From: 9FT-COMBO-48-23 sp964400675
Lineage (GTDB): Bacteria; Chloroflexota; Dehalococcoidia; GIF9; UBA5629
Direction of reading: 5' to 3'
DNA: 64,000 bases
Assembly (NCBI GenBank): GCA_964400675.1
Contig: CAYNVO010000002.1
Location: forward strand, 62,001 to 126,000
How positions within the stretch are numbered: the stretch's first letter is position 1; the number at the start of each line of letters is the position of its first letter. The notes under the pieces were generated by a model. It made no database searches. It was not told where the DNA came from and worked only from the letters and a program-made list of their open reading frames with translations. Position numbers and translations under genes: made by a program. Positions 15,002 to 23,329 of this stretch are shown one piece after another.

Positions 15002-16897
15002 ATGGTAGCCAGAGAGACAATACCGCAGCTCATTAAGAGCAACTACGAAAACTGGGGGCAGAGAGCCGCCATGTCCAGGAAGCGCCGCGGCATCTGGCGC
15101 AGTTATAGCTGGCAAGAATACTATGAAAATGTGAGATACTTCTCCCTGGGGCTGATAAGCCTCGGCTTCGAGCCCGGGGATGTGCTCTGCATTATCGGCG
15201 ATAATGAGCCTGAATGGTTCTGGGGGGAGTTCGCCGCTCAGGCTGCCGGCGGTGTAGCCACCGGCATTTTTGTCGATGCCATACCCTCCGAAGTTAAATA
15301 TGTCGCCGCTCATTCGGGCGCCAGGTTCGCTATAGTCAACGACCAGGAGCAGGCCGATAAGTTCCTCGAGATTAAGGATGAGTTACCTTTACTGAAGAAG
15401 GTGATTTACTGGGACCCGAAGGGGCTGAAAAACTACGATGACCCCTTGCTCATCGGCTTCGCAGACGTGATAGAGCGGGGCAGAGAATATGAGAAAAAGC
15501 ATCCTGAACTCTTCGACCGGAACGTGGAGAAAGGCAAGGGGGATGACGCTGCCTTTATTTACTATACCTCAGGTACCACCGGTTTGCCCAAAGGAGCAGT
15601 GCTTACCCATAGAGCGCTGATAACTACCGCTCAAGGGTTTGTCAGTCGGTTTCCGCTGGCGGAGAACGATGATTTAATTTCCAACTTCCCGCCGGCGTGG
15701 GTGGGCGACAGCTTTTTTGCCACCATACCCCATCTGCTCACCGGAGCTAAAATTAATTTCCCGGAGGAGCCGGAGACAATCGCTCAGGATACCAGGGAGG
15801 TGGGTCCCGACTTCGTCATATACGGTCCGCGCCAGTGGGAGAGTTTAGTCAGCGAGATTCAGGTGAAAATGACCGACGCCAATCGCATAAAGCGATTCTT
15901 CTACGGGCTGTTCATGCCTGTAGGCTATAAGATTGCCGACTTGAGCTTTGAGGGCAAAACACCGGGCTTGCTGTGGCGGGTGCTTCACGGCATTGCTCAC
16001 GCATTTCTATTCCGGCCGCTCAAAGACAAGCTGGGGTTGAGCAAAGTCAGGATGGCCGTTACCGGAAGCTCTGTGCTGAGCCTGGATACATTTCGTCTCA
16101 TCCATGCCATAGGCATTGAGCTCAGGCAAAACTACGCCAGCACCGAAGCCGGCTTTATCTCTTCGCATGGCAAAGGAGAGATTGATTTCCAGAGTGTGGG
16201 CAGGCCGGCATCCGGCGTGGAAGTGAGGTTGACTGATGAGGGGGAGCTGCTGGTTAGAAGCGATTGTCTCTTTAAAGAGTACCATAAAGACCCGGACAAG
16301 ACGGCGGCAGTAGTGGTGAATGGATGGTGTCGTACCGGTGATGCCGTCAATATCAACAATGCCGGGCACTTGATATTCATGGACAGGCTGGAGCATATGG
16401 GAGAGCTGGCTTCCGGCACAAAATATGCACCACAGTATATCGAGGGCAGGCTCAGGTTCAGTCCGTATATTAAGGATGCCATGGTTGTTGGTGGCAGGGA
16501 CAGAGAGTTCGTCTGTGCCATGGTGAATATGGATTTCGCTATGGTGGGCAAGTGGGCTGAGCGCAATGGCATTCCATATACCACTTTCGTTGACCTGTCT
16601 CAGAAAAAAGAGGTTGCCGAGCTGGTACAGAAGGACTTAATCCGTGTAAACAGCTATCTGCCGGATGCTTCCAGGGTTAGAAAATTCGTCCTGCTGCATA
16701 AGGAGTTTGACCCTGACGAAGCTGAGCTTACACGAACCAGAAAGCTGAGAAGGGATTTTATGGAGCAGCGGTACAAGGATTTAATCGATGCCATGTACAG
16801 CGATAAAGACAGCGTGGTTGTAGAGGCACCGATAACATATAGAGACGGTAGAAAAGGTATGGTGAGCACAGCTATCAAGGTCAGGCAGGTGAATTAA
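15002..16897 (+). CDS. AMP-dependent acyl-CoA synthetase (long-chain/aryl-acid CoA ligase type)
   Basis: 631 residues of the ANL superfamily. The P-loop-like YYTSGTTGLPKG is at 187-198; YASTEAG, the GxWCRTGD hinge region and a C-terminal lysine in LTRTRKLRRDF complete the active site. It activates a carboxylic acid with ATP and joins it to CoA. It abuts livH with no gap (TAA then ATG), so it is the first gene of the transporter operon, a pairing seen where the ABC system imports hydrophobic or aromatic acids. Size and layout resemble the FadD15/long-chain group. The upstream Phe leader hints at aromatic substrates, which is inference. Confidence 0.88.
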   Translation: MVARETIPQLIKSNYENWGQRAAMSRKRRGIWRSYSWQEYYENVRYFSLGLISLGFEPGDVLCIIGDNEPEWFWGEFAAQAAGGVATGIFVDAIPSEVKYVAAHSGARFAIVNDQEQADKFLEIKDELPLLKKVIYWDPKGLKNYDDPLLIGFADVIERGREYEKKHPELFDRNVEKGKGDDAAFIYYTSGTTGLPKGAVLTHRALITTAQGFVSRFPLAENDDLISNFPPAWVGDSFFATIPHLLTGAKINFPEEPETIAQDTREVGPDFVIYGPRQWESLVSEIQVKMTDANRIKRFFYGLFMPVGYKIADLSFEGKTPGLLWRVLHGIAHAFLFRPLKDKLGLSKVRMAVTGSSVLSLDTFRLIHAIGIELRQNYASTEAGFISSHGKGEIDFQSVGRPASGVEVRLTDEGELLVRSDCLFKEYHKDPDKTAAVVVNGWCRTGDAVNINNAGHLIFMDRLEHMGELASGTKYAPQYIEGRLRFSPYIKDAMVVGGRDREFVCAMVNMDFAMVGKWAERNGIPYTTFVDLSQKKEVAELVQKDLIRVNSYLPDASRVRKFVLLHKEFDPDEAELTRTRKLRRDFMEQRYKDLIDAMYSDKDSVVVEAPITYRDGRKGMVSTAIKVRQVN

Positions 16898-17782
16898 ATG
16901 GCTGAACTGCTGCAATATACGGTTACAGGTATATCCGTGGGCATGGTCTACGCTCTTATTGCCCTGGGTTTTGCCTTAATCTGGAAGTCCAGCAGTGTGG
17001 CTAACCTGGCGCTGGGGCAGCTGGTGTTGATTTCTTCCTGGTTCACCTACGGTATGCTGGTTCAGGCAGGACTTCCCTACTGGATTGGCTTCCCGCTGAC
17101 TATACTCTTCGCCATCTTCCTCGGCTGGATGATTGAACGATTCACTTTGCGTCCCCTGATTGCCCAACCCATATTGTCCCTAATCACGGTGACGTTGGGT
17201 GTGGCTTACTTTCTTGAAGGTGTGGTGACTTTTATCTGGCCCATGAGCGTGGCCGCTTTACCTCGCCTTTTCCCTCGGACTCCTATTCACATCGGCCCAG
17301 CTATGGTCTCTCAGGAATATGTCTGGGCGGCAGGAATATCACTGCTACTCTTCGGCCTGCTATCCTTGTTCTTCAAGTATCACAAGATGGGCATTGCCAT
17401 GAGGGCGACTGCCGATGACCAGCTGGCGGTACAAGCCTGCGCTATTCCGGTGACCAGTGTCTTTTCTATGTCATGGATTTTTGCCTGTATAGTGGCAGCT
17501 ATTGGTGGTGTCCTTGTCTCCAGCATCGGCGGCGTTACCTTCGGCCTGGTCGAGACCGGGTTGAAATCGTTCTCGGTGGTGATACTCGGCGGCCTGGATT
17601 CTTTCATCGGCTGCATGGTAGCCGGGCCTATAATAGGGCTGTGCGAGAACCTCGGTGGCGGCTATCTCACTCCGCTGATTGGCCCCGGGATTAAAGACAT
17701 AATCCCGTTCATTATCATAATAATCGTCATGATTGTTAAACCTTACGGATTATTTGGAGAGACGCGAATAGAGAGGATATAA
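16898..17782 (+). CDS. livH: branched-chain/hydrophobic amino acid ABC transporter permease LivH
   Basis: 294 residues with about eight TM helices and the LivH-type opening (LQYTVTGISVGMVYALIALGFALIWKSS) and GGxxGP-like inner loop. Forms one half of the membrane channel of the HAAT-family importer. ATG follows the synthetase TAA directly, and livM begins four bases after its stop, showing tight coupling. Its C-terminus (VKPYGLFGETRIERI) is typical of the family. Confidence 0.93.
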   Translation: MAELLQYTVTGISVGMVYALIALGFALIWKSSSVANLALGQLVLISSWFTYGMLVQAGLPYWIGFPLTILFAIFLGWMIERFTLRPLIAQPILSLITVTLGVAYFLEGVVTFIWPMSVAALPRLFPRTPIHIGPAMVSQEYVWAAGISLLLFGLLSLFFKYHKMGIAMRATADDQLAVQACAIPVTSVFSMSWIFACIVAAIGGVLVSSIGGVTFGLVETGLKSFSVVILGGLDSFIGCMVAGPIIGLCENLGGGYLTPLIGPGIKDIIPFIIIIIVMIVKPYGLFGETRIERI

Positions 17783-17786
17783 GGGA

Positions 17787-18836
17787 ATGGATTTACCCTG
17801 CGGTACCCGTAACTACGATTACGCCAGAGACATGGCTGTCTTGCGAACCAGGACACACTGGGTGCTTTTTCTTGGCTTGCTGGCTATAGTTTTCACCGCC
17901 CCGCTGTATTTAGGTAATTACTGGCTCAGCGTATGCAACTTAATCGGCATTACAATAATCGCTGTAACCGGACTGAACATACTTACCGGCTACTGCGGGC
18001 AGCTATCTATCGGTCATGCCGGCTTTATGGCTGTGGGTGCCTACACCACGGCTATTTTGACCAGTAAACTTGGTTTTCCATTCCTGGCGGGACTTATCTG
18101 CTCCGGCTTCAGCGCCGGGCTGATAGGTATTATCTTCGGTCTGCCCTCGGTGCGTGTCAGAGGTTTCTATCTGGCGATTACCACTATTGCGGCTCAATTT
18201 ATCATCATCTGGGTTATCAATCACTGGTCAGTAACCGGCGGCTTTGTCGGCATGAGAGTACCGGCTGCCTCAATTGGAGGTCTCCAAATGAGGAGCGAAT
18301 CCAGTCAGTTCTACCTGATAATGATAGTTACGGCAATCTGTATATTGTTTGCCAAGAACCTTGCCAGGGGCAGAGTGGGCAGAGCCTTTATTGCTGTCAG
18401 GGACAATGACCTGGCTGCTGAAGTTATGGGCATTAATCTGACCTACTACAAACTTCTGGCTTTCTTCATCGGTTGTTTTCTGGCCGGAATAGCCGGTGCA
18501 CTGTTTGCTCACTGGACCGGATTTCTGAACGCCGAGAACTTCACACTCACCGATTCCATACTGTATATAGGTATGGTGATTATCGGCGGTCTGGGCACTA
18601 CCCTCGGTCCTATTCTGGGTGTGGTTCTTATCCGGCTGCTGCAGCAGGGCATAATGTATATCTCTCCGGTACTGGAAGGCGCTTTCCCTGCGATACCGGC
18701 TGGATTTACCAGCGGTATTGCGCCGATGGTCTTCGGACTGGTCATCATCCTGTTTCTGGTCCTTGAGCCGCGGGGACTGGCGCATCGCTGGACGTTGTTC
18801 AAGGCTGCTTATCGCCTGTGGCCATTCTCGTATTAG
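17787..18836 (+). CDS. livM: branched-chain/hydrophobic amino acid ABC transporter permease LivM
   Basis: 349 residues. About nine TM helices, with the LivM signature (ITGLNILTGYCGQLSIGHAGFMAVGAYTTAIL) and the late GLGTTLGPILGVVLI segment. Second permease of the importer. About 30 soluble residues precede the first helix, so an internal start is possible, but AAGGGA sits before ATG 17787. After its stop comes AAGGAGGTG followed by ATG-TAA and REP elements before the binding protein. Confidence 0.92.
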   Translation: MDLPCGTRNYDYARDMAVLRTRTHWVLFLGLLAIVFTAPLYLGNYWLSVCNLIGITIIAVTGLNILTGYCGQLSIGHAGFMAVGAYTTAILTSKLGFPFLAGLICSGFSAGLIGIIFGLPSVRVRGFYLAITTIAAQFIIIWVINHWSVTGGFVGMRVPAASIGGLQMRSESSQFYLIMIVTAICILFAKNLARGRVGRAFIAVRDNDLAAEVMGINLTYYKLLAFFIGCFLAGIAGALFAHWTGFLNAENFTLTDSILYIGMVIIGGLGTTLGPILGVVLIRLLQQGIMYISPVLEGAFPAIPAGFTSGIAPMVFGLVIILFLVLEPRGLAHRWTLFKAAYRLWPFSY

Positions 18837-18908
18837 TAATAAGGAGGTGTGGAATAATGTAATGTTCTGCAGATGGTTGCAAACTGAGGTCGTTTGGTAG
18901 CACTTTTT

Positions 18909-18985
18909 GTCATTCTGAAGGAGCCCTTCCGCGGAAGGGCGACTGAAGAATCTAACCAGACTCTTCGCTTCGCTCAGAGTGACAG
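18909..18985. repeat. REP-like inverted pair between livM and the binding-protein gene
   Basis: A forward element with an internal perfect hairpin (CCCTTCCGCGGAAGGG) is followed by an inverted copy ending CTCAGAGTGACAG. The insertion splits an otherwise tight operon. Confidence 0.85.
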
Positions 18986-19034
18986 AGTGGTAAACAACCT
19001 CACGAATGGTTAAAAACATTGAAGGAGGAAATAG

Positions 19035-20300
19035 ATGACAAGAAAAACATTTATAGTAGCTGGAATTCTATGTCTGGCATTGGTAGTTATGTTACTGCCA
19101 TTTGCCGGTGCCTGTGCTCCTAAAGCTGAACCAGCGAAGGTGCTGAAAGTGGGCATGATGAACCCTACCACCGGCCCGGCGGCTGAGAAGGGAAGCGTGA
19201 TGACTCACGCCAATCTTGATGCCATCAAATACATTAATGACGAGCTCGGCGGTGTTGGAGGATACCTTATTGAGGTGTTGCCTTTAGACAGCACCTATGA
19301 TGCCACCAAGGCGGTTACCATAGTCAAGAGGTTTATGGATGAGGGCTGTTTGTTGTTTACTACCGCGTCGTCCAAAGAGATGTCGGCAGCCATGACATCG
19401 GCTAACGAGGTTGGATTTCCAGGCATCTCTTGCTTCAACTCGCCTTCTTTGTACCGTCCACCGCAGCATATCTATGGTCAAACGCCTGACTATGGCGATG
19501 ACGCTTTAGCCTTTGCCAATTTCTATATGAAGAACATCTGGAATGGAGAAGGCAAGCCGAAATTCGCCCTGCATCTGCTCAATAACACAACCGGTTACGG
19601 AGCCCGAGATGCTTTTAAGGCTAAGGCTGACGAACTTGGTATTGAAATTGTCTCTACTGATGAGCACGCTACCACCACTACCTCTGAGGTCGAGTCGTTG
19701 ACGAGAATCAAGGCGGAAAATCCTGACGTGTTGTATATTTCCAGCACGCCGGCACCCACTGCTGTCATTATCAAGAACGCCAGAGACCTCGGCATGTATC
19801 CGGGCATAACCATCGGTTGCTGCCACGCCGGCTTGACCAAGGCACTAATTGACCTGGCTGGTGCTGACGTTGTTGAAGGCGTTTATGGCACATTTCCTAC
19901 TGTGCTATGGGGAGAGGATGTGCCTGGCATGGCAAAGATGACGGAGTATTGCCAGAATTTGCATCCCAACGACGTTGGCAATGGAGACTATATGACCTCG
20001 TGGGCACAAAGCCTGATTGTTGCCAAGATTCTGGAGCTGGCAGTGGAGAATGCCGGCTACGATGCGCTGGCAAAGGGGGATGCGGCAGCCTGGCAGGCTG
20101 TTGAAACTCAGGGGTTCCATAAACTGAACAACTATGATGTCGGTGGTCTTCACGGACCTGTGAGCTATACCGTGGGGGACAATAGACTTGATAAGTCCAA
20201 TCGGATTTACAGGATAGTAGACGGCAAAATAGCTGAGCCAAGCCCATGGGTTGAAGCGCCTATGGTTAAATATGAAGAGTATGATTGGTTTGGTAAGTAA
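19035..20300 (+). CDS. ABC transporter substrate-binding lipoprotein, Leu/Ile/Val-binding type
   Basis: 421 residues of the type I periplasmic-binding (LivJ/LivK) fold. The N-terminus is a lipoprotein signal with a cysteine lipobox (FAGAC, around residue 27), so the mature protein is membrane-tethered, as expected for a monoderm. The core begins KVLKVGMMNPTTGPAAEKG. GAAGGAGGAA precedes ATG 19035. It delivers ligand to LivHM. The ligand could be branched-chain or aromatic amino acids, or an organic acid activated by the neighbouring CoA ligase; sequence alone does not decide. Confidence 0.9.
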   Translation: MTRKTFIVAGILCLALVVMLLPFAGACAPKAEPAKVLKVGMMNPTTGPAAEKGSVMTHANLDAIKYINDELGGVGGYLIEVLPLDSTYDATKAVTIVKRFMDEGCLLFTTASSKEMSAAMTSANEVGFPGISCFNSPSLYRPPQHIYGQTPDYGDDALAFANFYMKNIWNGEGKPKFALHLLNNTTGYGARDAFKAKADELGIEIVSTDEHATTTTSEVESLTRIKAENPDVLYISSTPAPTAVIIKNARDLGMYPGITIGCCHAGLTKALIDLAGADVVEGVYGTFPTVLWGEDVPGMAKMTEYCQNLHPNDVGNGDYMTSWAQSLIVAKILELAVENAGYDALAKGDAAAWQAVETQGFHKLNNYDVGGLHGPVSYTVGDNRLDKSNRIYRIVDGKIAEPSPWVEAPMVKYEEYDWFGK

Positions 20301-20317
20301 AAGGCATTGATTGAATT

Positions 20318-20346
20318 AGGGTCTCCTCCGAAAAGGGGGAGACCCT
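20318..20346 (+). promoter_or_regulatory. intercistronic hairpin after the binding-protein gene
   Basis: AGGGTCTCC (20318-20326) pairs perfectly with GGAGACCCT (20338-20346). No T run follows, so it is not a normal terminator. Such hairpins behind binding-protein genes commonly protect the upstream mRNA and lower expression of the ATPase gene downstream. Confidence 0.7.
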
Positions 20347-20364
20347 ATCGAGAACAGATTAGAT

Positions 20365-21156
20365 ATGCTTAGACTGAACAGCATCGAAGTTGCCTATCTG
20401 AACGTGATAAGGGTATTGCACGGCATCTCCATGTCAGTTGAGGACTGCTCTGTGGTGGCTCTGCTCGGAGCCAATGGTGCCGGCAAGACCACCACGCTCA
20501 AGGCGATATCCGGTCTGCTCAGCGTTGAGGAAGGGGAGGTGGTTGACGGCAGCATTGAGTGGGACGGCCAGAGAATCGATAAAAAGAGTGCTGTGGAGAT
20601 AGGCAAGCTGGGCATTGTCCAGGCGTTGGAAGGACGGCGTGTCTTCGGTCATCTGACTACGGAGGAGAACCTGATGGTGGGGGCTCATAACCGCAATAAC
20701 CGCCATGACATCAGAGAAGACCTGGGTATGGTTTATGATTATTTCCCCAGGCTCAAGAATCTGCGGCATAACATCGCTGGCTATCTTTCCGGCGGTGAGC
20801 AGCAGATGCTGGTTATCGGCAGAGCTATGATGTCGGCTCCTAAGCTTATGATGCTCGACGAGCCGTCGCTGGGTCTGGCGCCGATGCTGGTTGAAGAGAT
20901 TTACGACATCATACAGCGGTTCAATGATGAGAGAAAAATATCCATTCTGCTAGTGGAGCAGAATGTCAGAATTGCCCTCAATATCGCCCATTACGGCTAT
21001 GTGATGGAAAACGGGCGGGTTGTACTCGATGGCACTGCCGATTTTCTTAGAAATAACGAGGACGTGAAAGAGTTTTACATGGGATTATCGGCAGTCGGCG
21101 CTAAGAAGAGCTACCGCTCGGTCAAGCACTACAAGCGACGCAAACGATGGCTGTAA
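20365..21156 (+). CDS. livF: branched-chain/hydrophobic amino acid ABC transporter ATPase LivF
   Basis: 263 residues. Walker A GANGAGKTT, Q-loop, signature LSGGEQQML and Walker B MMLDEPSLG are intact, and the short LivF-type C-terminus carries an unusual basic tail (KKSYRSVKHYKRRKRWL). It powers import together with LivG. It begins 64 bases after the binding-protein stop, separated by the hairpin. Confidence 0.93.
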   Translation: MLRLNSIEVAYLNVIRVLHGISMSVEDCSVVALLGANGAGKTTTLKAISGLLSVEEGEVVDGSIEWDGQRIDKKSAVEIGKLGIVQALEGRRVFGHLTTEENLMVGAHNRNNRHDIREDLGMVYDYFPRLKNLRHNIAGYLSGGEQQMLVIGRAMMSAPKLMMLDEPSLGLAPMLVEEIYDIIQRFNDERKISILLVEQNVRIALNIAHYGYVMENGRVVLDGTADFLRNNEDVKEFYMGLSAVGAKKSYRSVKHYKRRKRWL

Positions 21157-21212
21157 ACCAAAGTTAAAAATCAAAGGTGCAAGTGAAAGGTACAAGTTAG
21201 TTGTCTTCACTT

Positions 21213-21258
21213 GTCATTCTGAGGGAGCCCTTCCACGAGAGGGCGACCGAAGAATCTG
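21213..21258 (+). repeat. REP-like element
   Basis: One forward copy with the longer AGGGAGCCC...GAGGGCGACCGAAGAATC interior, downstream of livF. Confidence 0.8.
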
Positions 21259-21334
21259 CTCTGTGTCAAACACAAAGAAACTAGCTCCAAAGAAATTAGC
21301 TAAGATTATTCGTTGCGAGATCCTTCGCTACGCT

Positions 21335-21502
21335 CAGGATGACAGGGTGAAAGCTCAGGATGACAGGGTGAAAGCACAGGATGACAGGGTGAAAGGTCAG
21401 GATGACAGGGTGAAAGGTCATGATGATGGGGTGAAAGGTCAGGATGACAGGGTGAAAGCACAGGATGACAGGGTGAAAGCACAGGATGACACGATGCGAA
21501 GG
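21335..21502 (+). repeat. eight-copy 21-bp tandem repeat
   Basis: Eight units starting at 21335, 21356, 21377, 21398, 21419, 21440, 21461 and 21482, exactly 21 bp apart. Core AGGATGACAGGGTGAAAG plus three variable bases; unit five is diverged. The core derives from the AGGATGACAG end of a REP-like element immediately upstream (from about 21319). The period keeps one frame open (repeating QDDRVK), but no ribosome site or protein family supports a gene, so I treat it as a repeat. Confidence 0.93.
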
Positions 21503-21584
21503 ACTCAGAATTACAGCGGGGCTTAGAATGGCAAAAAACAATAGGCTTTTAATAAGGCTTTTAATAAATTGTGCTTGTTGGCTT

Positions 21585-22445
21585 TTAACTTTTGACTTGT
21601 TCTTCTCCTAGATATGCCGATATGACCTGCGTGTTGGTCTTGATTTCATCCGGCGTGCCCTCGGCAATCTTGCGTCCGAAGTCGAGGACTGCAATCCTAT
21701 CGGCTATATCCATTACCACTCCCATATCATGTTCCACTAGGATGATACAGCTAACGCCGTCTCTTAATACAGGCGTTTCGGGATAGGTTTCTCCCTGCCC
21801 CTCGAATATATCTATGATGAACCTGGCGATGTCCTCTTTTTCTTCGAGGTTCATGCCTGCCATCGGTTCGTCGAGTAGCAGTATTTTTGGCTCCAGCGCC
21901 AGTGCCCTGCCCAGTTCGACTCGCTTCCGCATTCCGTAGGGGAGAGCGCCGACCACCTTCTTTCTAATCGGTTCTATTTCCAGGAAATCAATTATATCTT
22001 CCACTGCCTTGCGGTGCTCTATTTCTTCCTTGTGAGCCGGACCGAAATATAGAGCGCTGCTGACCGTGCTCTGCTTCATAAGTACGTGCCTGGCAGCCAT
22101 TAGATTGTCTAAGGTGCTCAAGCCGGAATACAACTCGATGTTTTGAAATGTCCTGGCTATGCCCATGTTGGCTATCTTGTCCGGGCGAAGGCGGGTGATT
22201 TTCTGTCCCTCGAAGTATATATTGCCTTCTTGCGGCTTGTAGAAGCCATTTATGCAGTTGAGTATGCATGTCTTACCGGCGCCGTTAGGCCCGATAATAG
22301 CCAGAATTTCCTTGTCCCGTACGTCCAGACTTACATCTATCAGCGCCCTGACTCCGCCGAAGGAAAGGCAGAGGTTTTCAAGGCGCATCTTTACATTATT
22401 TTGGCCTGTCATATAATCCGGGCATATTAGCATTACCCTGCCCAT
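21585..22445 (-). CDS. livG: branched-chain/hydrophobic amino acid ABC transporter ATPase LivG
   Basis: 286 residues with Walker A GPNGAGKT, the LivG-typical PYGMRKRVELGRALALEP signature region and Walker B LLLDEPMAG. The partner ATPase of LivF, but on the opposite strand and convergent with it, so it needs its own promoter. Family similarity starts at MRLENLCLSFGG (ATG near 22388); the frame runs to 22445, and none of the candidate starts has a convincing ribosome site. An insertion of about 15 residues (FEGQGETYPETPVLRDG) before the H-loop region is unusual for LivG. Confidence 0.9.
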   Translation of the reverse strand: MGRVMLICPDYMTGQNNVKMRLENLCLSFGGVRALIDVSLDVRDKEILAIIGPNGAGKTCILNCINGFYKPQEGNIYFEGQKITRLRPDKIANMGIARTFQNIELYSGLSTLDNLMAARHVLMKQSTVSSALYFGPAHKEEIEHRKAVEDIIDFLEIEPIRKKVVGALPYGMRKRVELGRALALEPKILLLDEPMAGMNLEEKEDIARFIIDIFEGQGETYPETPVLRDGVSCIILVEHDMGVVMDIADRIAVLDFGRKIAEGTPDEIKTNTQVISAYLGEEQVKS

Positions 22446-22469
22446 AATTCAAACCCTGCGTCTCCTTTT

Positions 22470-22497
22470 GGTCATCCTGAGAGAAGCGAAGGATCTC
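22470..22497 (+). repeat. REP-like element
   Basis: A single diverged copy (GTCATCCTGAG...GAAGGATCT) in the livG/22556 divergent gap. Confidence 0.75.
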
Positions 22498-22505
22498 CGC
22501 TGTTT

Positions 22506-22534
22506 TTGATTTTACTTCGCATTTTGCCTACAAT
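22506..22534 (+). promoter_or_regulatory. sigma-70-like promoter for the gene at 22556
   Basis: TTGATT (22506-22511), 17-base spacer and TACAAT (22529-22534). Predicted start about 22541, which lies inside the longer reading frame and favours ATG 22556 as the real start. Confidence 0.6.
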
Positions 22535-22555
22535 ATGCCATTGGTTGTAAGCAAA

Positions 22556-23317
22556 ATGAGTAAATTTGCAGAAAAGCTACGGCGTATCTACAAGGGCTCG
22601 GCGTCGTCTATGGGCTTCCGCAAGTCAACTGGAGCGGAAAGTCCTCCGATGGCAGTCGTTGCCAGCCTGACCAAGACGAGTCCCACTGATGCTGGTGCAC
22701 TGGCTGCCGAAGGCATCGATGCCGGGATTTTGGGTGTTAAGGGTCTTAGCGCCAAGAGCTTTGCGCAACTGGCCGAGGCGGTTGGTAATATTCCACTGGG
22801 GTTATCTCTGGAAAGCACTGAGAAGGATGTGATTGCCAAGTCTATTGACATGGGCTGCGATTTCGTAGTTTTTGGCCTGAAGACGCCGTTGGAAGCGGTG
22901 AATAAGGAAGGACTGGGCAGGGTGCTTAGAATAGAGCCATCTCTGGAGCCGGGCATGGTCAGGGCGATAAACGGGCTGCCTGTATCGATTGATGCTGTAC
23001 TTATGGGTGGTGACGAGCCTGCTATTACCATCGAGCGCTTGCTAATTTATCAGCGCTTTGCCGAACTGTTGGATAAACCGTTGCTGATAGCTTTGAGTTC
23101 AATGATAACCGCGGCTGAGCTTGGTGGCTTGTTTGAAGCCGGTGTCAATGGGTTGGTGTTGCCTGAAGGGCTCTCTGCGGAGCTGCTGGCAGACCTCAGG
23201 AATTCAATAAGTGGCCTATCCAGGATTGCTAAGCGGAAACCTGAGGCCGCTGCGATACTACCTCGGCTTGGCGGTGAGATAGAAACTGGGGTGGAAGAAG
23301 AAGAAGAGGACATTTAA
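22556..23317 (+). CDS. conserved protein of unknown function, TIM-barrel-like
   Basis: 253 residues from ATG 22556 (MSKFAEKLRRIYKG). The alternating pattern of short hydrophobic strands (PMAVVASL, AGILGVKG, CDFVVFGL, SIDAVLMGG, PLLIALSS, VNGLVLPEGL) and helices suggests a (beta/alpha)8 barrel similar to phosphate-binding lyase folds, but no catalytic motif is recognised. It ends in a highly acidic tail (GVEEEEEDI). An upstream ATG at 22535 directly abuts a predicted -10 box and is unlikely to be used. It precedes a LysE exporter by 12 bases and may be co-transcribed. Confidence 0.75.
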   Translation: MSKFAEKLRRIYKGSASSMGFRKSTGAESPPMAVVASLTKTSPTDAGALAAEGIDAGILGVKGLSAKSFAQLAEAVGNIPLGLSLESTEKDVIAKSIDMGCDFVVFGLKTPLEAVNKEGLGRVLRIEPSLEPGMVRAINGLPVSIDAVLMGGDEPAITIERLLIYQRFAELLDKPLLIALSSMITAAELGGLFEAGVNGLVLPEGLSAELLADLRNSISGLSRIAKRKPEAAAILPRLGGEIETGVEEEEEDI

Positions 23318-23329
23318 ATCGTCCCGCTT

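Noticed and set aside
21263..21526. 87-residue open frame with repeating QDDRVK units
   Set aside because: It is an open frame only because the 21-bp repeat is a multiple of three; GTG start without a ribosome site, and the repeat derives from a non-coding REP element.
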